Of a stretch of 13,542 nt of DNA, positions 5,796 through 13,376 are shown piece by piece; the stretch's first letter is position 1; each line of letters opens with the position of its first letter. Location: the NCBI GenBank assembly GCA_904419095.1, contig CAJFQT010000031.1, forward strand, positions 13,182 through 26,723, read 5' to 3'. The notes beneath the pieces are model-generated. The model was not told where the DNA came from. It was given only the letters and a program-made list of their open reading frames with translations, and did no database searches. The stretch comes from an uncultured Clostridia bacterium. GTDB lineage: Bacteria > Bacillota > Clostridia > TANB77 > CAG-508. Made by a program: the position numbers and the translations under genes.

Positions 5796-5819
5796 TCGAT
5801 ATAATAAGGTGGAAAAAAT

Positions 5820-7109
5820 ATGAAATTATCACAAACAGGAATGGGAACAACAAAATTAAATAATATAGATGAAATGTATCCAGGACAAAGCATATTAATG
5901 CAAACAGGACAATTAGTACAATATGGAGCTGGATTATTTGGATATAACACAGTTCCATTATTAGTAAGAAGAAATATAGAAAAAATAATACAAGAAACAT
6001 TAAATAAATATGGCTGTATAGAAGTTTTACTTCCAACTTTGCAACCAGACACAATTTGGAAAAATTCAGGAAGATATGATCAATATGTAAATGATGGAAC
6101 AATGTTAATCACAGAATCTAACAAAGGAACATTTTGCTTAGCACCAACAGGTGAAGAAGCAATGTTAGAATTTGCGAGAGAAAAATTGAAATCATATAAA
6201 AACTTGCCTGTAACATTTTATCAAATAGGAGAAAAATATAGGAATGAAATCAGAACAAGAGGATATCTACTAAGAGGAAAAGCATTTCCAATGTTAGATG
6301 CATACAGTTTTGACATCAATGAAGAAATGATGGCAAAATCATATGAAAATGTTAAATCAGCATTTATTGAAATATTTGAAAAAATAGGGTTAAAAGTAAT
6401 TCCAATTGTTGCAGATAATGGTGCAATGGGAGGAAAAAAATCAGAAGAATTTATGCTAATATCAAATCAAGGAGAAGATAAAATACTTTATAATGAAGAA
6501 ACAGGAATAGGTTTAAATACAGAAATATTAGAAAGAGAAGACTATGAAACATATTTAAAAGAAGAATATGGAATTGAAGACATATCAAACTATAAAGAAA
6601 TAAGAACAATGGAATTAGGACACATATTCCAATTAGGAACAAGATATTCAGAAATGATGAACGGAAAATACATAAATCAAGAAGGAAAAGAATCGTTATA
6701 TTATATGGGATGTTATGGTATAGGAGTAAGTAGAACTCTAGCAGCACTATATGAAGAATGTCTAATAAATGATGAAAAATGGGGACCATGCGGATTTACA
6801 TTACCAGAATCTGTTGCACCATTTAAAGTTCAAATAGTACCTAAAATAGAAAATGAAGAAAAAGTAAAATTAGCAAACAATCTATATGAAAAACTTCAAC
6901 AAGAAAATATAGGAGCAATCCTAGACGATAGAGAAAAAATAACAATGGGAGCCAAAATAAAAGATTGCAAGATTTTAGGAACACCATATATGATAGTAAT
7001 AGGTGATAAACAAGAAGGGGATATTTTAGAAATTGAAAACATAAAGACAGGAGAAAAAGAGGTGCTTTCAATAGAAAAATGTATAGAAAAATTTAAGAAA
7101 GAAGAGTGA
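5820..7109 (+). CDS. proS: Prolyl-tRNA synthetase, short form without editing insertion
   Basis: A class II synthetase that charges tRNA-Pro with proline. The catalytic core is bacterial-type: TGE at 110-112 (LAPTGEEA), motif 2 at 140-165 (YRNEIRTRGYLLRGKAF), GHIFQLGTRYSE at 267-278, and motif 3 with MGCYGIGVSR at 296-305. The anticodon-binding domain (about 335-420) is complete. At 429 residues it is about 140 shorter than the E. coli type. The editing (INS) domain expected between motifs 2 and 3 is replaced by a short stretch (about 225-262). Such short forms are known from Alphaproteobacteria and mitochondria. Editing of Ala-tRNA-Pro would need a separate YbaK/ProX-type protein. It is the middle gene of the scpB operon, 71 nt after scpB and 4 nt before the surface-protein gene. 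Confidence 0.93.
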   Translation: MKLSQTGMGTTKLNNIDEMYPGQSILMQTGQLVQYGAGLFGYNTVPLLVRRNIEKIIQETLNKYGCIEVLLPTLQPDTIWKNSGRYDQYVNDGTMLITESNKGTFCLAPTGEEAMLEFAREKLKSYKNLPVTFYQIGEKYRNEIRTRGYLLRGKAFPMLDAYSFDINEEMMAKSYENVKSAFIEIFEKIGLKVIPIVADNGAMGGKKSEEFMLISNQGEDKILYNEETGIGLNTEILEREDYETYLKEEYGIEDISNYKEIRTMELGHIFQLGTRYSEMMNGKYINQEGKESLYYMGCYGIGVSRTLAALYEECLINDEKWGPCGFTLPESVAPFKVQIVPKIENEEKVKLANNLYEKLQQENIGAILDDREKITMGAKIKDCKILGTPYMIVIGDKQEGDILEIENIKTGEKEVLSIEKCIEKFKKEE

Positions 7110-7113
7110 TAAT

Positions 7114-9747
7114 ATGAAGACAAAAACTTTAACAATATTATGTATTTTAATATTTACTATACAAATGATATTACCAATAACTTCAAATGCCTATCAACTA
7201 GAGCAACAAGCAAATTCTGAAACTACTATGGATGTGACACTACAAAGGGACGAAACAGATAGCAATAAAATAAATGTTATAGCAACAGACACAACATACA
7301 ATATAACAGAACTTAAATATGTAAATAAATATATAGAAAAAGAAAATGTAGATTATTTCGAACAAAATAATGAGGATGTAAAAGAATTTAATATAACACC
7401 AAGTCAAAGAATTGAAACAAGTTTTGAATTAGAAGGTTATGGAAGTTACACGGTATATGCAAAAAATGAGATTGGAGCAAGATTTCTAAGTAGAATAACA
7501 ATAAATGACCCAAATAATGCACCAAATATATCATTAACTAAAGATAAAGAAAATCCATTACACCTAACAATAAGAGTAACAACACCTGAACTTAATATAG
7601 TAAAACTAAAAATAGCAAAAAAAGATTCAATAAATCAAGAAATTGATTTTAGCAAAGAAGGAACAGACATTCAATTCACACAAAGCAATAATGTAACAGT
7701 AGAATACACAAACTTAACACAAGAAGGTTTATACATAGTATATGCTGAAGATGAGCAAGGAAATAAAGCAACAAGTGAAATATATTTATCAAATCAAAAT
7801 ACTCCAATAACAGCAAATATATCTGAAGCTGATGAATGCAGAAATGTAAAAATAGAAGTTACAGATAGTTTATGCAATATAACAAAAATAAAAGTAGCAA
7901 GAGAATCAGAAATAAAAGATTTTGATGACTTTGAAACAAAAGGAGAAGAAATTAAAATAACACCAGCACAGAATATAAGTGTTACATATCAGGCACCAGA
8001 AGATGATATATATGTATTCTACATAGAGGATGAAGCAGGCTACAAAAAAATGGTACAAAAAAGAATAACAACACAAAGTGAAACAATTCAAGTAGAAATT
8101 TCACAAGATGAAAATGACCCAAGACAGCTAACAATAAAAGCAACAGACACACTTAGCAACATTACACAATTAAAAATAGCATTAGGAGACAATAAAGACT
8201 TTAAATATTTTGAAACAGAAGGAGAAGAATTAGAAATAACACCAGGAAGAAATATTACAACAACATATACATTAAATCAAAATAGCAAAGTAAACATATT
8301 TGTACAAGATGAAAGTGGATATAAATATATATATTCTACAACAATATCAGGAATAGATATAAAACCAGTAGAACCACCAGTAATCACAATAGAACAAAAT
8401 GCTCAAAATTTAAAACAAATAGATGTAACAGTTTTAGGAATAGATGATTTTATAGATGAAGTAAAATGGGCAAAAGGTTCACAAAATTCAGAATATTTTA
8501 AAGAAAATGGGACAACGATAGGAGAAGGAATAGTAGGAAAGATGGTAAGAACCAATTTTGAAATAGATGAAATTGGAACATATACTGTCTATGCAATAGA
8601 CAATTCTGGAAATGAAACAGTAGAACAAATAGAAATAACTAGTATAGAAACGCCAGAAGAACCAAATCCAGATCCAGACCCAGACACACAGCCACCAGAA
8701 ATTACATTTTCAAGAATAATTGATAAAGAAAACAACAAAGTAAATATAACAGCAAATATAGTAGACGATAAATCACAAATAGAAATTGCAAAAGTAGATG
8801 GAGGAATTCGTGACACTGCATATTTTGGAAATAATGGAATAGAACTAAACTTAACAAAAGGAGAAAAAACAGCAGAAGCAAAATTTTCATTAAACCAAAA
8901 TGGAACATATACAATATATGTAAAAGATGAAGCCGGAAACGAAGTCGTAAAGAACTTTGAAGTAACAGAAATAGAAACTGAACCAGAACCAGAGCCAACA
9001 CCAGAAGAAGACAAAACGCCACCTACAATAACAGGAGTAGAGGATGGGAAAACTTACAAACAATCTGTAACACCAAAAGCAGAAGATGAAAATCTTAAAG
9101 AAGTAATATTAATTAAAGATGGAAAAGAAGTTACAAATTATAAAAACGGAGACACAATAGAAAGCGAAGGAAAATATGAAATAACAGCAACTGACGAAGC
9201 AGGAAATAAAACAACAATAAAATTTACTATTGAAAAAGAAGATGATAGTGAAAATAACACAACAGGAGGAAATACAACTGGAAACAACACAACAGGAGGA
9301 AATACAACTGGAAATAATACGACAGGAGGAAACACAACAGGAAATAATACGACAGGAGAAAACACTACAGGAAATAACACAACAGGAGGAAACACTACAG
9401 GAAATAACACAACAGGAGGAAGCACAACAGGAAACAATACAACAGGAGGAAACACAATAGGAAACAACACAACAGGAGAAAATACAATTGGGAATAATAC
9501 AATAGGAGGAAATACAACAGGAGGAAACATTACAGGAAATAACACAACAGGAGGAAGCACAACTGGTAATAATACTATAAGAGGAAATTCAATTAGAAAT
9601 AATGCAACCAATAATAATGAAAATATAAGCAATAAAACAAAATTACCATATACAGGTTTAAATAACTTTCTAATTATTTCCATTATTATTCTAACAATTT
9701 GTGCAATAGTATTTTACTTTAAATATAAAAAATATAATAAAATGTAA
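7114..9747 (+). CDS. LPxTG-anchored surface protein with seven Ig-like repeats
   Basis: A secreted, wall-anchored protein of 877 residues. Residues 1-27 form a signal peptide (Lys-rich start, hydrophobic core, likely cleavage after SNA). Seven related beta-rich repeats of about 75-100 residues follow. Each ends in a motif of the form YTVYAxDExGN: at about 112, 207, 300, 393, 490, 599 and 688. Several also have ITPxxxIxxxY in the middle (94, 282, 375). Pro/Glu/Asp linkers lie at 515-528 and 621-637. A Thr/Gly/Asn stalk runs 715-831. The sortase signal is LPYTG at 844-848, then a membrane helix and a Lys-rich tail. It starts 4 nt after proS with only a weak Shine-Dalgarno site, so translation is probably coupled. 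The repeats resemble bacterial Ig-like domains; the ligand is unknown. Adhesion or surface-layer function is an inference. Confidence 0.88.
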   Translation: MKTKTLTILCILIFTIQMILPITSNAYQLEQQANSETTMDVTLQRDETDSNKINVIATDTTYNITELKYVNKYIEKENVDYFEQNNEDVKEFNITPSQRIETSFELEGYGSYTVYAKNEIGARFLSRITINDPNNAPNISLTKDKENPLHLTIRVTTPELNIVKLKIAKKDSINQEIDFSKEGTDIQFTQSNNVTVEYTNLTQEGLYIVYAEDEQGNKATSEIYLSNQNTPITANISEADECRNVKIEVTDSLCNITKIKVARESEIKDFDDFETKGEEIKITPAQNISVTYQAPEDDIYVFYIEDEAGYKKMVQKRITTQSETIQVEISQDENDPRQLTIKATDTLSNITQLKIALGDNKDFKYFETEGEELEITPGRNITTTYTLNQNSKVNIFVQDESGYKYIYSTTISGIDIKPVEPPVITIEQNAQNLKQIDVTVLGIDDFIDEVKWAKGSQNSEYFKENGTTIGEGIVGKMVRTNFEIDEIGTYTVYAIDNSGNETVEQIEITSIETPEEPNPDPDPDTQPPEITFSRIIDKENNKVNITANIVDDKSQIEIAKVDGGIRDTAYFGNNGIELNLTKGEKTAEAKFSLNQNGTYTIYVKDEAGNEVVKNFEVTEIETEPEPEPTPEEDKTPPTITGVEDGKTYKQSVTPKAEDENLKEVILIKDGKEVTNYKNGDTIESEGKYEITATDEAGNKTTIKFTIEKEDDSENNTTGGNTTGNNTTGGNTTGNNTTGGNTTGNNTTGENTTGNNTTGGNTTGNNTTGGSTTGNNTTGGNTIGNNTTGENTIGNNTIGGNTTGGNITGNNTTGGSTTGNNTIRGNSIRNNATNNNENISNKTKLPYTGLNNFLIISIIILTICAIVFYFKYKKYNKM
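9256..9606 (+). repeat. Tandem 30-bp repeat encoding the Thr/Gly/Asn stalk
   Basis: About 11-12 tandem units of 30 bp (a few shorter or altered) encode the ten-residue unit NTTGGNTTGN. Early units are most regular; later ones carry Ser, Ile, Glu and Arg changes and one unit is shortened. The repeat lacks stop codons in other frames, which creates spurious long open frames on both strands. The copy number is likely to vary between strains by slippage or recombination. Confidence 0.85.
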
Positions 9748-9757
9748 AAACAAATAG

Positions 9758-9789
9758 TTACAATTCTAGTAGAGCATAGAAATAAGCCG
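9758..9789. repeat. Partial copy of the palindromic element's end
   Basis: TTACAATTC (9758-9766) is identical to the terminal repeat of the 3561-3719 element. AGCATAGAAAT (9773-9783) is identical to 4995-5005 of the half copy, and GCCG/CACCG follows in both. It ends at the terminator-like hairpin. The similarity covers only about 30 nt. Confidence 0.45.
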
Positions 9790-9821
9790 AGAAATAGAGA
9801 ACCTGTAGGTTCTCTATTTCT
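9790..9821. terminator. Bidirectional terminator between surface protein and asnS genes
   Basis: A perfect 14-bp stem (9790-9803 with 9808-9821, core GAAATAGAGAACC) is closed by a TGTA tetraloop. It lies between two convergent genes, 42 nt after the surface-protein stop and 13 nt after the asnS stop. Neither side has a strong T-run, but the compact stem in a convergent gap fits a two-way transcript end. Confidence 0.65.
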
Positions 9822-9834
9822 ATATAAAATAAAT

Positions 9835-11226
9835 TTAAAAATCACAATTTTTAGGAGTTCTAGGAAATGGAATTACATCACGAATATTCTGCATACCTGT
9901 CAAATACATTATAGCTCTTTCAAAACCTAAACCAAAACCAGAATGAACGCAACTACCATATTTTCTTAAATCTAAATACCAATCATAATTTTCTAAAGGC
10001 ATATCAAGTTCCTTCATACGAGAAATCAACTTATCATAATCTTCTTCTCTTTGGCTTCCACCAATAATTTCTCCAATTCCAGGAGCCAATAAATCAGCAG
10101 CTGCAACAGTTTTACCATCTGGATTTTGCTTCATATAAAAAGCTTTAATATCCATAGGATAATCAGTAACAAAAACAGGTTTTTTAAAGACATTTTCACA
10201 CAAATATCTTTCATGTTCTGTTTGCAAATCAACACCCCAAGAAACCTTAAATTCAAATTTATCATTTGCTTTCTCTAACTCTTTTATTGCATCAGTATAA
10301 GAAATTCTTGCAAAATCAGAATGAATAACATTATTTAATCTTTCTAAAAGAGTTTTATCAACAAATTGATTAAAAAATTCCATTTCTTCAGGACAATTAT
10401 CTAAAACATATTGAAAAGTATATTTTATCATATCTTCAGCTAAATCCATATCATCATTTAAATCAGCAAAACAAATTTCAGGCTCTATCATCCAAAATTC
10501 AGCCGCATGTTTTACAGTATTAGAATTTTCAGCTCTAAAAGTAGGACCAAAAGTATAAATATTTCTAAAAGCCTCAGCATAAGTTTCACCATTAAGCTGA
10601 CCACTAACAGTTAAATGAGCATGTTTTCCAAAAAAATCCTTAGAAAAATCAACTTGTCCATTATCAAGTTTTGGAACATTTTCTAAATCAAAAGAATTAA
10701 CATTAAACATTTCTCCTGCACCTTCTGCATCACTAGCAGTCAATATAGGTGTATGAACATATACAAATCCTCTTTCTTGAAAAAACTTATGAATAGCATA
10801 AGCAAAACTACTTCTCACTCTAAATACAGCACTAAAAGTATTTGTTCTTGGGCGTAAATGAGCAATTGTCCTTAAATACTCAAAAGAATGCCTCTTTTTT
10901 TGTAAAGGATAAGAACTATCTGAATTACTTAAAATATTAACTTTTTCTGCCTGAATTTCAAAAGGTTGTTTTGCATTTTCTGTAACAACTAAAGTTCCGG
11001 TAACCTCAATAGAAGAACTAATAGTCATTTTACAAATATCTTCAAAATTATCCAACGTATCATTAAAAACAATTTGAACATTCTTAAAAAAGCTACCATC
11101 ATTTAGTTCTATAAAACCAAAAGTTTTGGAATCTCTAACAGTCCTTACCCAACCTTGCAAAGTAACTTTTTTATCTGAAAAATCTTCAGTATGTCTATAT
11201 AAATCTTTAACTAATACACTTTTCAT
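9835..11226 (-). CDS. asnS: Asparaginyl-tRNA synthetase
   Basis: A class IIb synthetase that charges tRNA-Asn with asparagine. An N-terminal OB-fold anticodon-binding domain (about 1-105, VTLQGWVRTVRDSKTFGFIEL at 21-41) precedes the catalytic domain. Motif 1 lies near 153-160, motif 2 is FRAENSNTVKHAAEFWMIEPE (230-250), and motif 3 is SGFGLGFERAIMYLTGMQNIRD (429-450). The C-terminal FPRTPKNCDF is typical of AsnS rather than AspS. The start chosen gives 463 residues, normal for the family, and has AGGAGG (near 11238) before it; an upstream in-frame ATG at 11289 falls inside the -35 box. Codon choice differs from the plus-strand genes: GGT, GCT, ATT and CGT are common here, while neighbours favour GGA, GCA, ATA and AGA. 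It has its own promoter and is transcribed alone. Confidence 0.96.
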   Translation of the reverse strand: MKSVLVKDLYRHTEDFSDKKVTLQGWVRTVRDSKTFGFIELNDGSFFKNVQIVFNDTLDNFEDICKMTISSSIEVTGTLVVTENAKQPFEIQAEKVNILSNSDSSYPLQKKRHSFEYLRTIAHLRPRTNTFSAVFRVRSSFAYAIHKFFQERGFVYVHTPILTASDAEGAGEMFNVNSFDLENVPKLDNGQVDFSKDFFGKHAHLTVSGQLNGETYAEAFRNIYTFGPTFRAENSNTVKHAAEFWMIEPEICFADLNDDMDLAEDMIKYTFQYVLDNCPEEMEFFNQFVDKTLLERLNNVIHSDFARISYTDAIKELEKANDKFEFKVSWGVDLQTEHERYLCENVFKKPVFVTDYPMDIKAFYMKQNPDGKTVAAADLLAPGIGEIIGGSQREEDYDKLISRMKELDMPLENYDWYLDLRKYGSCVHSGFGLGFERAIMYLTGMQNIRDVIPFPRTPKNCDF

Positions 11227-11259
11227 TATGTAAAAACCTCCTATAAATAATATGTAAAA

Positions 11260-11289
11260 ATTATACAGCAAATTAAAGGCTAATGTCAA
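11260..11289 (-). promoter_or_regulatory. Promoter of asnS
   Basis: On the minus strand a perfect TTGACA (11289-11284) and a perfect TATAAT (11265-11260) are separated by 18 bp. The start codon at 11226 lies about 34 nt past the -10 box. There is no room for a T-box or other long leader, so asnS is probably not controlled by tRNA sensing. Confidence 0.8.
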
Positions 11290-11304
11290 TGGGAACGGAG
11301 ATTT

Positions 11305-11335
11305 TTGACAAAAACTTAATTAAATTTGCTAAAAT
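11305..11335 (+). promoter_or_regulatory. Promoter of the DapF-fold racemase gene
   Basis: TTGACA (11305-11310) and TAAAAT (11330-11335) with an extended TGC are separated by 19 bp, slightly long. The -35 box is only 15 bp from that of the divergent asnS promoter (11284-11289). The two polymerases would therefore compete, or share an upstream regulator site in 11290-11304. Confidence 0.55.
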
Positions 11336-11387
11336 AATAGAAATAAAATAGAAAATATAGTAAAATAGAGCAAAAGGAGGAGATAAA

Positions 11388-12191
11388 ATGCAAAAAATAA
11401 AATACATTACATACATACCAGCAGGAAACGATACAGCCTTTGTATTAAAAAGAGGTTATACAAAAGAAGAAAAGAAAAAAATAAATGATGAAATAATGAA
11501 AAAAGAAAGCAATATAGAACAAGTAGGATTTGTAGAGTTAGGAAAAGAACCAGAATTAGAAATGGCAGGAGGAGAATTTTGCGGAAATGCAACAAGAAGT
11601 GCAGCACATTACTATTTAAAAGGAAAAGAAGGAGAACTACTACTTAAAGTAAATGGAAAGGATTATATAAAAGCAGGCATTAATGAAAAAGGGGAAGCTT
11701 ATTGTGAAATACCATTATATAAAGGAAACCAAAAGATGGTAGAAGAGAAGGAAGATGGAATATATCAAGTTAGAATGCAAGGTATGGTAACAATAGTAAT
11801 AGAAGAAGAAAAAGCAAAAAAATATTTAGAAAATAAGGAAAAAATAAAAGAAGAAGCAAGGAAAATAATAGAAAAATACGAGTTAACAAACGAAGAAGCA
11901 GTAGGAGTAATGTTTTTAGAAAAAGAAAAAAATATGCTAAAAATAAATCCAATAGTATGGGTAAATGCAATAGATACAATGTTTTATGAAACAGCCTGTG
12001 GATCAGGAACAACTGGTGTAGGAATTGTACAAGCATTTAAAGAAAACCAAAATCAAAAATTAAATATAATACAACCATCTGGACATATCATAAATATAAC
12101 AGTAGAAAAAGACAATGAAAAAATAACTAGAGCAATTATTTCAGGAGAAATTTATACAGACGGAAAAGTTAAAGAAATAGAAATGAATTAA
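11388..12191 (+). CDS. DapF-fold amino-acid racemase, histidine racemase (CntK)-like
   Basis: A cofactor-independent racemase/epimerase of the DapF fold with two catalytic cysteines: Cys65 in AGGEFCGNATRSAAHYY (60-76) and Cys204 in ETACGSGTTGVG (201-212). Other conserved parts are PAGNDTAFV (11-19), EQVGFVE (44-50), AVGVMFL (171-177) and QPSGHI (229-234). True DapF has the forms MCGNGIRC and CGTGACA. The EFCGNAT, VGxMxx and SCGSGT/ACGSGT forms match Staphylococcus CntK as I remember it, which racemises L-histidine for staphylopine. I therefore favour an amino-acid racemase, perhaps acting on histidine, over lysine/peptidoglycan synthesis. No cntL/cntM-like or lysine genes are nearby. Strong AAAGGAGG Shine-Dalgarno. 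A middle Lys/Glu-rich helix (about 138-168) is a lineage feature. Length 267 is normal. Confidence 0.85.
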   Translation: MQKIKYITYIPAGNDTAFVLKRGYTKEEKKKINDEIMKKESNIEQVGFVELGKEPELEMAGGEFCGNATRSAAHYYLKGKEGELLLKVNGKDYIKAGINEKGEAYCEIPLYKGNQKMVEEKEDGIYQVRMQGMVTIVIEEEKAKKYLENKEKIKEEARKIIEKYELTNEEAVGVMFLEKEKNMLKINPIVWVNAIDTMFYETACGSGTTGVGIVQAFKENQNQKLNIIQPSGHIINITVEKDNEKITRAIISGEIYTDGKVKEIEMN

Positions 12192-12211
12192 AAAAATAAC
12201 ACAAAAATCAA

Positions 12212-12240
12212 TTGACATAATTTGAAAAACGAGATATAAT
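12212..12240 (+). promoter_or_regulatory. Consensus promoter of the 81-residue gene
   Basis: A perfect TTGACA (12212-12217), an exact 17-bp spacer and a perfect TATAAT (12235-12240). This is the only promoter in the window that fully matches the sigma-A consensus with ideal spacing. It begins 21 nt after the racemase stop codon and predicts strong, constitutive expression of the small gene that follows. Confidence 0.85.
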
Positions 12241-12274
12241 ATACCTATAAAAAATCTAAATGGAGGAATAATTT

Positions 12275-12520
12275 ATGAATAGAGCATATTTCAATAGCAT
12301 TGACATTGAAAAAATCTATGAAAAACTAAATTATGGCTCTCGGAAAGGAATAAGTAGTTTCATGACAAAGGCTAAAGAATTAGCCACAAGAGCTAAAACA
12401 GGGGCATATATTTATATGGATGAACAAGCTCTATTTGAGCTGTTTCAAAAAGAAATGCCCAAAGAACTCGCAAACAGAAAAATAAAAAGCTGGGGTGAAC
12501 TAATGCAGTTTATCTCATAG
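12275..12520 (+). CDS. 81-residue soluble protein, unknown function
   Basis: A stand-alone small gene with a consensus promoter, a GGAGG Shine-Dalgarno site and a perfect terminator right after its stop codon. The product is soluble and probably mostly helical, with alternating charged and hydrophobic residues. The basic region GSRKGISSFMTKAKELATRAKTG spans about 21-43. An acidic/hydrophobic stretch DEQALFELFQKEMPKE spans about 49-64, and KSWGELMQFIS closes the protein. No Cys and no membrane segment. Codon use is less AT-biased than its neighbours (it uses CGG, CTG, CTC, CCC and ATC), which suggests a different history or selection. I do not recognise a family; a small nucleic-acid- or protein-binding role is possible but unsupported. 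Confidence 0.8.
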   Translation: MNRAYFNSIDIEKIYEKLNYGSRKGISSFMTKAKELATRAKTGAYIYMDEQALFELFQKEMPKELANRKIKSWGELMQFIS

Positions 12521-12524
12521 CTAC

Positions 12525-12565
12525 AAAAAGCAACCATAAAATTTGGTAATTTATGGTTGCTTTTT
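12525..12565 (+). terminator. Intrinsic terminator of the 81-residue gene
   Basis: A perfect 16-bp stem: 12525-12540 (AAAAAGCAACCATAAA) pairs with 12550-12565, with a 9-nt loop. The right arm ends in five T residues that act as the T-run, and the A-run on the left makes it symmetric, so it could work in both directions. Confidence 0.85.
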
Positions 12566-12651
12566 ATAAATAAAAAAAGAATATTCATTATGATGTTATA
12601 CGAATTTATTTGTCCGTAACAAAAATATTATAGAAAAGATATCTTTAAGTT

Positions 12652-12679
12652 TTTACATAGCATTGTTATTATATATAAT
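12652..12679 (+). promoter_or_regulatory. Promoter of the RdgB-like gene
   Basis: TTTACA (12652-12657), a 16-bp spacer and a perfect TATAAT (12674-12679), giving a leader of about 24 nt before the TTG start at 12710. The rest of the gap from 12566 holds no gene. Confidence 0.6.
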
Positions 12680-12709
12680 CAATACAATAAAAAAGAAAGG
12701 AGGGTATGG

Positions 12710-13345
12710 TTGTTTAAGAAATTAAATATACCATACAAAAAAATGGAATTACTATTTGCAACAAAAAATCCAGCAAAGGTCAAATTATATGAAAAACAAT
12801 TAAAAAAACATGGAATAACATTAAAATCAATAAAAGATTTAAACTTTGAATTAAACATAGAAGAAAGTGGAAAAAATTCAATAGAAAATGCATACATAAA
12901 AGCAAAAGCATATTATGAAGCAACTAAAATTCCAACGATGGGTATGGATGTCAGTTTAATGTTAGAGGAAATTCCAGAAGAAAAACAAATAGGAACACAT
13001 ATAAGAAGAATCAACGGAAAATATTTATCAGACGAAGAAGCAATAGAATATTATACAAATTTAACAAAAGAATATGGAGGAAAGTTAACCGCCAAATGGG
13101 TATATGGACTAGTTATATATAACGAAAATGGAGCTAAAAAATATACATATAGCAAAGATAATTTTTACTTCATAGAAAAAGCAAGTGAAAAAAGAAATCC
13201 AGGATATCCATTAGATTCAATAAGTATAATTCCAGAATATAACAAATATCTAGTAGAATTAACACAAGAAGAAAGAGAAAGTTTAAACAAGGATAATGAA
13301 GAAAAGGAGAAAGTAATTAATTTTATAGTAAAAAACGCTAAATAG
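12710..13345 (+). CDS. Divergent RdgB/HAM1-family NTP pyrophosphatase-like protein
   Basis: Family members hydrolyse non-canonical purine triphosphates such as ITP, dITP and XTP to monophosphates. Family traits are the opening LLFATKNPAKVKLYEKQL (14-31), ESGKNSIENAYIKAKAY (52-68), GMDVSLMLEEI (78-88) and a late GYPLDSISIIPEYNKYLVELT (about 174-194). The usual ADDSGL is reduced to GMDVSL and the C-terminal SHR motif is not visible, so activity or substrate may differ. The start is TTG at 12710, 6 nt after AGGAGG. The family usually begins at the Met of MELLFATKN (12743), but that codon has no Shine-Dalgarno site; the TTG start adds 11 residues. An ATG at 12706 lies in another frame and stops after three codons. 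Length 211, or 200 from the internal Met. Confidence 0.75.
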   Translation: MFKKLNIPYKKMELLFATKNPAKVKLYEKQLKKHGITLKSIKDLNFELNIEESGKNSIENAYIKAKAYYEATKIPTMGMDVSLMLEEIPEEKQIGTHIRRINGKYLSDEEAIEYYTNLTKEYGGKLTAKWVYGLVIYNENGAKKYTYSKDNFYFIEKASEKRNPGYPLDSISIIPEYNKYLVELTQEERESLNKDNEEKEKVINFIVKNAK

Positions 13346-13376
13346 AGAAAAATACAAATAAAAAAGGTAAAAACAT

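Noticed and set aside
5749..5819. T-box leader for proS
   Set aside because: The gap is 71 nt, far too short for a T-box, and no specifier loop or antiterminator motif is present.
9230..9460. Plus-strand 76-residue Gln/Glu/Thr repeat frame inside the surface-protein gene
   Set aside because: An out-of-frame reading of the same tandem repeat, created by the lack of stop codons in the unit.
9138..9683. Long open frame on the minus strand rich in Val/Pro/Phe, opposite the stalk repeats
   Set aside because: It is the antisense reading of a stop-free 30-bp repeat, with no promoter or Shine-Dalgarno site and no realistic protein composition.
11227..11289. Upstream in-frame ATG of asnS, adding 21 residues
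   Set aside because: It overlaps the -35 box of the asnS promoter, while the ATG at 11226 has AGGAGG at proper spacing and matches the family start.
12596..12604. TTATACGAA resembling part of a loxP arm
   Set aside because: Only nine bases match and there is no second arm or recombinase gene; expected by chance in AT-rich DNA.
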